Positions 51,524-61,000 of a stretch of DNA of 64,000 nt are shown here, piece after piece. Positions within the stretch are counted from its first letter, which is position 1, and each line of letters begins with the position of its first letter. The notes under the pieces were generated by a model. It had not been told where the DNA came from. It worked only from the letters and a program-made list of their open reading frames with translations, and made no database searches. This DNA is from Cohnella endophytica. Lineage in GTDB: Bacteria; Bacillota; Bacilli; Paenibacillales; Paenibacillaceae. A program made the position numbers and the translations under genes. The stretch lies in NCBI RefSeq assembly GCF_003628305.1, contig NZ_RBZM01000005.1, positions 186,001-250,000 on the forward strand. The letters run 5' to 3'.

Positions 51524-51779
51524 TTTACAAGGCAATCCTTGTCCGTTATATTGTAGGTAGTTATTACATTTGCTATTTATGTTTTTTACATTTGTTCAAT
51601 TAAGTGTTGAAAAAATGGAAAGTTTTCTAAGGAGGAATTCAAGGGCGTTAGAAGGTTGAATGAGACTTTGGCACAACTTTTCATGATGATGGTAAGAAGG
51701 AAGAATGGTCAGGAAAATAGTAAGGCCGTTATCCATTGGCTTTGGCGGGCGCATGGATAACGGCTCGGGAGTTTTTTTT
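51524..51779 (+). ncRNA. candidate orphan transcript: promoter-like site, ribosome binding site, terminator, no clear ORF
   Basis: In the 700-base AT-rich gap between 51277 and 51975, TTTACA (51524-51529) and TATATT (51547-51552) are spaced 17 bases. AAGGAGG (51629-51635) follows but has no ATG, GTG or TTG at normal distance; the nearest is a TTG at 51656, opening a 34-residue frame. CCGTTATCCAT (51725-51735) pairs with ATGGATAACGG (51753-51763), then TTTTTTTT at 51772-51779. It could be a small RNA, a short peptide gene, or the remnant of a lost gene. The rest of this gap (51315-51523 and 51780-51975) shows only short inverted repeats. Confidence 0.35.
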
Positions 51780-51975
51780 GTGTTTGGGTTTTTTCCCATT
51801 CACAAAAGAGCTGTGCTAATTCAGCACGCTTAATGATTATTACGCAGCATCGCTGAATGAGTTTCATATTTTTTTCATATTTTTTAACATTTCTATTATT
51901 TCATCGCAAAATACGTTAGCATCATAATGTTTTGTATGTAAAGAGGCGTGTTGATTAGGAAAGGACAACAGATAA

Positions 51976-53145
51976 ATGAAAAAAAGAGTAATCATCATAG
52001 GGGCTTTATTCATCATTTTCATTATTTTAGCGACGATAATCATTGCAAACAAGAAGAGCGACGCAAAAGCAATGTTATACCCTATACAAGTCGATGGAAA
52101 ATGGGGCTACATAAATAAAAAAGGGAAGATCGTCGTAGAACCGACTTATGCATGGGCCGATGATTTTCATGATGGTATCGGCATCGTTCAAATAAAAGAT
52201 AGTCCAGATGGCAGCAATGATTCAAAGGAAGATGATAGTGTAAAATATGGCGCCATCGATAATGCCGGAAAAATGGTAGTAAAGCCGGAATATTCATCTA
52301 TAACCGCGTTTAATGAAGATGTGGCCGGTGCGGTTATAGTAGATGAAATGACGTATGATCTTACTTACTACATCCTGGATAGAACAGGGAAAGTTCTACA
52401 CACATTACCTCTTGATATGAATATCGCTTCTATGCTGTTCAACGGAAGAGGTTTGCAGACGCAAAGTGAAGGTATGATATTAGTGCAAGATGAGCCAACT
52501 GAAAAGTATGGGTATATTGATCGTTATGGGAAAATTATCATTCCATATCAATATAATGAAGCTTATAGCTTTTCAGATGGCTTAGCTTTGGTAAAGAACG
52601 ATAAGAATTATTACGAGTATATCGACAAGACAGGAAGAGTAATAATTGACGCGAGTAAATATATTTCCGGCAAAAGCTTCTCGGAAGGTTTAGCAGCCGT
52701 AGGAGTGGAGAATAAGGAACGGTCCACTGTTGAGTACGGATATATTGATACAAAGGGCAATATGAAGATAGAACCTAAATATGCAAGGGCATATCGTTTT
52801 TCAGAAGGGCTTGCAAAGGTATGCGTGGGCGACAGCATCAACGAATATTCAATAGGATATATAGATCAATCCGGAGCATATAAAATTGGCCCGACTTTAA
52901 ATGATAACTATGAAGAGACACTGATTTCAGAAGGATTAGTTCCTATTGCTGATGGGGCTGGCGGGTATATGAATAAGGAAGGGAAACTTAGTATTGATCC
53001 GGTTGTTACGAAAGTCGAGGATAATTATTTAAAACGCAATATAGCCGGAGAATTTAGAAATGGAATTGCAAAAGTAAGCTTGTCCGATGACAGGATTGGA
53101 TATATCGATAGAACCGGGAAATATATCTGGGACCCTCGTAAATAG
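51976..53145 (+). CDS. membrane-anchored WG-repeat protein
   Basis: 389 residues. The N-terminus is a single membrane anchor or uncleaved signal (VIIIGALFIIFIILATIII), then about eight WG-type beta repeats of about 40 residues, each with the pattern G-Y-I-D/N-K-x-G-K-I-V-I-x-P-x-Y (for example GKWGYINKKGKIVVEPTYAW, EKYGYIDRYGKIIIPYQYNE, VEYGYIDTKGNMKIEPKYAR). The repeats probably form an extracellular beta-propeller-like surface. AGGAAAGGA lies upstream of the ATG. Codon use is AT-rich compared with genes before 51 kb. No ligand or partner is known. Confidence 0.82.
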   Translation: MKKRVIIIGALFIIFIILATIIIANKKSDAKAMLYPIQVDGKWGYINKKGKIVVEPTYAWADDFHDGIGIVQIKDSPDGSNDSKEDDSVKYGAIDNAGKMVVKPEYSSITAFNEDVAGAVIVDEMTYDLTYYILDRTGKVLHTLPLDMNIASMLFNGRGLQTQSEGMILVQDEPTEKYGYIDRYGKIIIPYQYNEAYSFSDGLALVKNDKNYYEYIDKTGRVIIDASKYISGKSFSEGLAAVGVENKERSTVEYGYIDTKGNMKIEPKYARAYRFSEGLAKVCVGDSINEYSIGYIDQSGAYKIGPTLNDNYEETLISEGLVPIADGAGGYMNKEGKLSIDPVVTKVEDNYLKRNIAGEFRNGIAKVSLSDDRIGYIDRTGKYIWDPRK

Positions 53146-53207
53146 CTGGACAGTATTACTACCGATTTCTGCAGAACTAGAAGCAGAAACAGAAAAGGAG
53201 GGCAAAC

Positions 53208-54347
53208 ATGGCGGTTTGGCGAGGGCGTTTCTTTCTGTCAATTTTTATGGCGCTGCTAGTACTTCTGTCATTTGAGCATCGAGCAGATGCTCATGGCTAC
53301 AGCGCGACCTTCTCGACTTTGGAATTTTATAAATCGAAGACGGAGTTTATTTATGCACTCGATGACTTATCGGTCATAGAGCTTGTGGGGGGCGATACAA
53401 ACGATGACGGAACGCTCGATTCAGAGGAATTCGCTGCAGTGAGTCAGAAGATGCTAGCGATTCTGCAGAGCAGCGTCGTTTTGAAAATAAACGGAGAAAG
53501 CGCGGAGTGGACCCAAATTGAGAGTTTCAGTATGCACCGCAAAAAGGCGGTTCTGCAAGCCTCCTTCCCGGCGGTAACGGCAACCCAGTCTATCCAGCTG
53601 ACCGATAAATTGTATATGAATGACACAAAGAGCAATTACGTAAACCTGCTGTCGATTTATTATGGAGCCCAGAAAAGTACAGCGGCACTCGCGGGCAGCA
53701 ACCGGACCTGGTCGCTGCAAATGACGGAAAATGATTTTTCCGGTTTGCAGTCAGGCGATGAGTCACCTCAGCAGCAACAGCCCGAGGAGGCAGCTTCATC
53801 AAGAGTGACGGACGGCTGGCTGTCTTTTTTCGTGCTGGGGATGAATCATATTTTATCGGGATACGACCACCTTTTGTTCTTATTCTCCCTGCTCATCGCA
53901 AGGCAAACGTTCAAGCAGTACTCGGGGACGATCACAGCGTTCACGATTGCGCATAGTATTACCTTGGCCTTGACCGTCACTGGTGTGATCGATATCTCCT
54001 CTCGTATTGTGGAGCCGCTTATTGCGCTGAGCATTTGTTATGTCGCTTTGGACAATTTGATTCGCAAGAAAGTCAGCTACCGGTGGGTTTTGACCTTTTT
54101 CTTCGGGCTGATCCATGGGATGGGTTTTGCGGACATCTTGAAGGAAATGAACATTCCGAAGAGCGAATTGGCGGTGAATCTGATCAGTTTTAATGTCGGG
54201 ATTGAAACCGTTCAGGTGACCATCGTTGCCATGGTGTTGCCCGCGTTAGCTCTTCTTTATCGCTGGAAGCACTCGAGACACGTGGTTGTTGCGTGTTCCG
54301 CGGTGGCCCTTATACTAGGCGGACTATGGCTTGTCGAACGGATATGA
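53208..54347 (+). CDS. HupE/UreJ-like membrane protein with EF-hand loop
   Basis: 379 residues, GGAGGG upstream of the ATG. A signal peptide (FFLSIFMALLVLLSF, cleavage near RADAHG) precedes an exported domain that carries an EF-hand-like calcium loop, DTNDDGTLDSEEF (about 64-76). The C-terminal half has 6-7 membrane segments with a His-rich first unit, MNHILSGYDHLLFLFSLLIA, FTIAHSITLALTVTGV, and FGLIHGMGFADIL, typical of the HupE/UreJ_2 family, linked elsewhere to nickel/cobalt uptake. Its TGA overlaps the ATG of the nucleoside-phosphorylase-like gene (ATGA at 54344). Substrate is unknown. Confidence 0.82.
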   Translation: MAVWRGRFFLSIFMALLVLLSFEHRADAHGYSATFSTLEFYKSKTEFIYALDDLSVIELVGGDTNDDGTLDSEEFAAVSQKMLAILQSSVVLKINGESAEWTQIESFSMHRKKAVLQASFPAVTATQSIQLTDKLYMNDTKSNYVNLLSIYYGAQKSTAALAGSNRTWSLQMTENDFSGLQSGDESPQQQQPEEAASSRVTDGWLSFFVLGMNHILSGYDHLLFLFSLLIARQTFKQYSGTITAFTIAHSITLALTVTGVIDISSRIVEPLIALSICYVALDNLIRKKVSYRWVLTFFFGLIHGMGFADILKEMNIPKSELAVNLISFNVGIETVQVTIVAMVLPALALLYRWKHSRHVVVACSAVALILGGLWLVERI

Positions 54348-55021
54348 AATTACTGGATAGATTTCAATTTATTCTACCAGACCTTTGTTTCCTTACCGAC
54401 GATCCCTACAGAGTGAAAATGATTGCGGCTCACTACTTGGACCATGTAGAGATTTTCACGGAAACAAGAGGGCAAGTGGGTCTAACAGGAACATTTAATA
54501 ATGTCCCCATCATTGTTTTATCTGCTGGTATCGGTAAAACATCAACAATGGCTTATTTAACCGAGCTTTGTTTGAAAAATCAAATAAAGCGTGTTGTTTA
54601 TTTTGGGGATTGCATTACCAACGATCCAGGCTTGCCGATTGGTTCGATAGTATTAATAAATAAAGCCTATGAAAATGGAAAATGCTATGATGCCTCAGGA
54701 AAAATGCTTCAAAATACAGAAGCGATTCTAAGAGAAACGAATATACAAGTGCAAAACTGTGTAACTACCACTGACGATCATTATTTAATTGATAAAAAAT
54801 ATAGGATAAGCCAAGACTCTAAGGTTTTGGATTTTACGACAGCTCCCATTTATAAGTTGAACGAAACCGCTAATGGTTTAGAGGCTCTATCCATACTTAC
54901 TGTTTGTGAAAATATGAGCACAAATGAAACCATCGAGGAGGCAGCGAGACAAAGGGGAGGTCAAATCGCTATCCAGCTGGCTCTTCGGATCCTTTCATTT
55001 CATGCGAATATTTTACAATAA
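54344..55021 (+). CDS. divergent purine-nucleoside-phosphorylase-like protein
   Basis: 225 residues from the ATG overlapping the previous stop; the frame upstream to 54293 lies in the HupE gene. It follows the DeoD/PNP_UDP_1 fold: TDDPYRVKMIAAHYL, ETRGQVGLTGTF, LSAGIGKTSTMAYLTELC and RVVYFGDCITNDPGLPIGSI. Two active-site positions differ from DeoD: the ribose-binding E-M-E is D-F-T in VLDFTTAPIY, and the catalytic S-D-H is C-E-N in ILTVCENMSTNET. Phosphate-contact arginines look present. It may have another nucleoside substrate or no activity. AT-rich coding; co-operonic with HupE and the SLH protein. Confidence 0.72.
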   Translation: MKLLDRFQFILPDLCFLTDDPYRVKMIAAHYLDHVEIFTETRGQVGLTGTFNNVPIIVLSAGIGKTSTMAYLTELCLKNQIKRVVYFGDCITNDPGLPIGSIVLINKAYENGKCYDASGKMLQNTEAILRETNIQVQNCVTTTDDHYLIDKKYRISQDSKVLDFTTAPIYKLNETANGLEALSILTVCENMSTNETIEEAARQRGGQIAIQLALRILSFHANILQ

Positions 55022-55044
55022 ATCATTCAACAAGGAGCGAGGAC

Positions 55045-58000
55045 ATGAGATCATTTAAGAAATCACTGATTAGTATTGTCATGTCGTTTTCATTAGTACT
55101 CAGCAGCATTTTGCCGATATTACCGGCGGCAACCGTATCCGCTGCAATCGACGTCAACAAATCCGTTGAAAATCCGCCGCAAACTACTGTCGGGAAAACG
55201 GATGTTGCGACTTGGAGCTACACCACTGCAGGACAAGTAACTTCTGCGAATGGAACATTTGGAGCAACAAGCGGTTATTTCATGACAGCACCGGATTCTT
55301 CCCAATCAACTTTGCAATTATTTATTAGTAATACTCAAAAAACTTCAGGATTTACCTATGGTTCTTCATCCATCAATTACGCAGAATCTACCGTAGGTTT
55401 CAAGGGGCAGACGGATATAGGATATTGGTATATCAAGACGTCCACCGCCGGATTTAAGGATCTGATTTTTAATTTTGGCGCACGTTCTTCCAGTACTGGT
55501 CCTCGTGATTTTAATACAGAGTGGAGCACGGACGGAACAGTCTGGAACGAATTTGGGACAATTGTTGGAACCAACAGCACGACAAACAAAAACTATTCCG
55601 TTAAAATCGAGAGCACAGCTCTTGAGCAATTTGGTATGGTTTTGCCGGCAGGGGCAGCCAATCAAGATAAGTTATTTATCCGTATCATTCAAAGATCTGA
55701 AGTTTCCCAAAACGGTGGCACAATAGCTTTAACCGGTACTAGCAATATCAACAACATTCAACTCTACGGAACCAAGGATCCGGCGTTGACTACGCCTGCG
55801 GTAACCGCAACACCAGATACAGCTGGCGCCATATTGGATGTGACACCGATCACTTTGTCCAATACAGATGCGACCGCGCAAATTTTCTACACAACAGACG
55901 GTACGGCTCCGGCGACAACAGCGGGCGGCTCCACCAAATTATACACGGCGCCTTTCACAGCTCTTTCCGAAGGCGGCTTTACAGGAACAAACCCGTTTGT
56001 CGTTAAGGCTGTAGCGAAGTCGCCGGGGCTTCTGCCGTCCGATGCCGTTACATTATCCTTTAATCAACAGACCATCTCATCGAATGCAAATGCCAAAACG
56101 CTTGCTGATGGGCAATATGTCTGGGTCAAAGGCATCGGCACGTACTTGAACGGGAATACGACCTTGTACATTCAGGACGGGATGAATGTCGGCAGCGGTA
56201 TCGTTATCTATAAATCCGGCGCAAACTTCTCCTCCTATGTGGGCAAAGAAATCTATGTCTATGGGAAAACATCGTCGTATAACGGCTTGATGGAGATTGT
56301 TCCGGACGATGCGGTAGCGAATGTCGTTGTACGTAAGAGCAATCCAACTCTTCCAACTCCGATCAAAATTATGTTCAGTCAGCTTGCGGACAGAACCTAT
56401 GAGGGAATGCTGGTCTCTTTCGATACGGTCAAACTGGATACTATCGCTGGAACCATTACGGGAACCTTATATAATCACACCGTAAGCCAAGCAGGCGTGA
56501 CGAAAACCTTGCGCAGCAATGGTACTGCGAGTACAGCAGGAAGTTATGTCAACATTACAAAAGCCATTGCGAATTATAACAGCGCTGCTCCTTTCAACGG
56601 ACCACATCTGCTTTCCACAAACACTGCCGATATCGTCGCTGCTGCAGCACCGACCGTTGAATTCTTGACCACTAGTAAACCTACCGGAACAGCAGTGCCG
56701 CTTAATTCCAAGGTGACACTTGCCACAGTAACAACAGGAGCGACAATAACGTATACCTTAAATGGAGGTTCTCCTGTAACAACTACTGGAAATTCTGTTG
56801 ATATTACAGTCGACGCATTCCAAAGCGGAAAGGCGACGATTACGGCAACGGCTTCAGACGGCTCGTATACAACGGCGGCTCAAACTTTTATTTATACGCA
56901 AAGCAAGACCGCTGATGTAATCGCAAGCCCAGGAAGCGGTGCAATTTCTACCACAACTCCAATTACTTTATCATCGGCTACGCCGGGTTCAACGATTATT
57001 TATTCTATCTATAGAAACTCTTTTACTTCCACAGACGGGACTCTGGTGGGTACAGCCGATCAAACCTACACAGCACCTATCACATTGGATCCCACTTTCT
57101 TCCCGGTAAGAATAGCTGCTAAGGCAACCCTTGCCAATTATTTGGACAGCGATCTTTCAAACTTCGCTTATACGGCCAAGAAAGCTGTCGGCGGGGAAAA
57201 GAACTATTACGGATCACTTCATGCGCATACGTTGAACTCTGACGGTCAAGGAACCTTGGATGAGGCGTACATTTATGCGAGAGACCAGGGCAAATTTGAT
57301 TTCTTTATCGTAACAGACCACTCCAACTCTTTCGATACTGCATCTTACAATGTCGCTTTGGATCCCAATATTAACAATTACAACGCAGCCAACGTCGCTT
57401 GGACTAACGGCAAAAAGGCGGCGACAGACGCAGCCACTCCTAATTTCGTGACCGATTACGGTTATGAGATGACATGGTCCGGCGGCCCGGGACACATAAA
57501 TACGTTTAACACAACTGGTTTTGTCAGCCGCAACAACGCTACTTTAAATAACAAAGTAAATGATGGTGGCCTTCAAGCCTATTATCAAATGCTTAAGGGT
57601 ACGCCGGGCTCCATTACACAGTTAAATCATCCCGGAGCTACATTCGGCAACTTTGCAAATTTTGGTTATTTTGACAATGCGATTGACAATAAAGTTTCTC
57701 TTGTTGAAGCAGGCAATGGCGAAGGCGCCATCGGCTCCGGCGGATACTTCCGGTCTGTCGACCAGTTTATTTTGGCTTTAGATAAAGGCTGGCATGTAGC
57801 CCCGACAAACAACGGCGATAATCATAAAAAGGGCTGGGGAACATCCAATACCGCTGCGACGGTCGTTTACACGAACGATTTTACACTGAGTGGAATTTAT
57901 CAGGCGTTGAGAGATCGTTCAGTATGGTCGACGGAAAATAGGGATTTGGATGTCACCTATCATCTGAATGACGGGACGAACACCTACAGCATGGGCGCTA

Positions 58001-61000
58001 TTTTGAATTCTCCCCCTGCTAACGCAAACATTACGGTAACAGCAACCAATAAAAAGCCTGGCACAGAGAACAGTAATATCGCATCCGTCCAGTTGATAAG
58101 CGCCGGAGGGAAAATTGTAAATAAGCAGACTTACCCTGTCGGAACCAGTAACGTTAATTACACTTATTCGATGACGGCGCCTTCTGCCGGTTATTACTTC
58201 GCGATCATCACGGACAATCAAGGCTTTGTAGCCGTCACCGCACCGATTTGGCTTGGTTCATCACCGAAGGTCGGAATCACCTCGGTAAGCAACAGCTCGG
58301 TCATGCCTGTTACAACTGAGGCGTTAAATTTAACAACAGACTTCTTCAATAATGAAAGTGCACCCGTCACACTTAAGTCTATTTCATATACCGTAGACGG
58401 AGATACTGCTGCCAACAAAACGGTTACTCTTGGCACAAGCATCGCATCCTTCGGTGTCGCTTCGCATGTATTTAGCTATACACCGACGACTCCTGGAACC
58501 AAAACCGTCACGATCAGTGCCGTAATTACGGTGAACGGTGACGATAAAACTTATACGACGACCAGCACAATGAAGGTTGTAGATATTAACTCCGTATTGT
58601 ATGTCGGGCTTGACGCAGCACACGGCAATGAGTATGTCAGCGGAGGAAGCTATCCGAATTCCATGGCCAATATGATGACTCTCGCGGGGACAAACAGCGT
58701 GAGGGTTGTACAGTTGAACACGCCGTCGGAATTAATCGCCGCTACCAACAATCCTAAATACAAAATGATCATTTTGAATGCTCCTACTAGAAAAAACGTA
58801 GCTCCATGGCCTATTCCGACAAACTATACGGTAGCGGAAATCGCGGCGTTGAAAGCATTCTCGGAAAACGGTAATACGCTTGTATTCGGAAGTATCGCAG
58901 ACTTCGGAGAAGCCTCAAACGCGGATCCGACTTCACCAAAGAAACATATGGCCGAGCTGCAGAATGACGTCCTGGCAGCCATCGGATCCACGCTGCGCGC
59001 AGGAGACGATGAGGTGTTGGACGAAGTTAAAAACGGAGGTCAAGCCTATCGTTTGTATCCGACTGAGTTCAATATGGCTAATCCGTTGCTGGATGGCGTC
59101 GTTGAAGGACAGACCTACAGCCAATACTCAGGCTCAACAATTTACGCAGTAGATCCAACGACCGGCGAGAGAACCTCAACGCTGCCGGCAACGGTCAGCC
59201 CGCTTGTTTTTGGCTTCCCAACCACTTATTCGTCTGAAAACGACAATGACAACTTTGGATATGGGACGACGCCGGAACATCCTACTTTTCCCTACGTATC
59301 GGTCCTTATAGGAACCACAACGTATAAAACGGACAAGGGAATAAGCAATTCTCAAGGGCTTTATATACCTAAATATGTAAATCCAAACAGCAAGGTAGCA
59401 ACAAACCCCGAAGAAAAACTGCTGGCGGCATCTGAAACTGTCACGCATTCGAATGGTACAACTTCTCTTGTCGTTGTTGCCGGCGGATCATTTATGAGTA
59501 ACTTCGAAATACAGGTAACTTTAGAAAATGCAGCGACGTTGCCGTATGTCAATTACAATTTAATGGATAATCTTTATAAATTGGTCAATCCGATTAAAGT
59601 CACAAGCATTGCCGACGCCAAGAACTTGCCGGATGGAACGGATGTCATAATTGAAGCAACTACGACGAGTGAGGTAAATACTCAAGTCGCAGGTCCAACT
59701 ACAAACAAAGGTTTCTTCGACTCTATTTATGCGCAGGACGCAACGGGCGGTATCAATCTATTCCCGGTTGCCTCAGGCATACTGGAAGGACAAAAAGCAA
59801 GGTTTGCAGGTACGATCTCGCATTATCAAGGCGAAGTACAGTTGAACGTCACCAACAAAAAATTCACTGTTCTTAATTCAACTATCAATAAGCTCGCTCC
59901 TACTAATCTCACGACAGCGGCATCCATGTTATCCGACAATACCGGACTTTTGGTGAGAACAGAGGGCGTCGTGTCGAATGTCATCAAAGAGCCGAATGGA
60001 ATCATCGACCAATTTACGATCGATGACGGTACAGGCCCTGCGACTGTATTCATTAACGGATATATCACGAGCGGAACGACTCTTCCGTTCATTACGGACG
60101 GAGCGAGAGTATCCGTCGTCGGCCTGGCTTCGATCGGGGAGGTTTTCAGCGATTCGGACATGCACCCGAGAATCCGAGTCAGAGACCGTTCCGAGATCGC
60201 GAACATCCCGTTAACAAGCATAGCCGTGACAGCTCAACCTACAAAAACGCAATATAAAATTGGAGAAAGCTTGGATCTTGCAGGATTGGTTGTCAAAGGA
60301 ACGTACAATAACGGAACGAGCGCTCCTGTTGCAATCACATCGTCCAATATCAGCGGATTTGATAGCGGAACTGCAGGAACTAAAACCGTTACCATTACAG
60401 TTGGGGGCAAGACAACGACTTTCAATGTCACGATCACGAACGTCTCGTTAATAAGCATAGCAGTGGAAACTCCACCTACAAAAACGCAATATAAAGTTGG
60501 AGAAAGTTTGGATCTTGCAGGATTGGTTGTCACGGGAACGTACGATGACGAATCGAGTGATACTCTAACAATCACATCGTCCAATATCAGCGGATTTGAT
60601 AACGGAACTGCCGGAACTAAAACCGTTACCGTTACAGTCGGGGGCAAGACAGCGACTTTCGATGTCACGATCTTGAACATCTCGTTAACAGGCATAACAG
60701 TGGGAACTCTACCTACAAAAACGCAATATTATATTGGAGAAAGTTTGGTTCTTACAGGATTGGTTGTCACGGGAACGTACGATGACGAATCGAGTGCTAC
60801 TCTAACAATCACATCGTCCAATATCAGCGGATTTGATAGCGGAACTGCCGGAACTAACACCGTTACCGTTACAGTCGGGGGCAAGACAGCGACTTTCGAT
60901 GTCACGATCTTGAACATCTCGTTAACAAGCATAGCAGTGGAAACTCCACCTACAAAAACGCAATTTAATGTTGGAGAAAGCTTGGATCTTGCAGGATTGG

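Noticed and set aside
51656-51760. 34-residue ORF from TTG in the AT-rich gap
   Set aside because: The ribosome binding site is about 20 nt away and the frame runs into the terminator stem; kept only as part of a finding, not as a gene.
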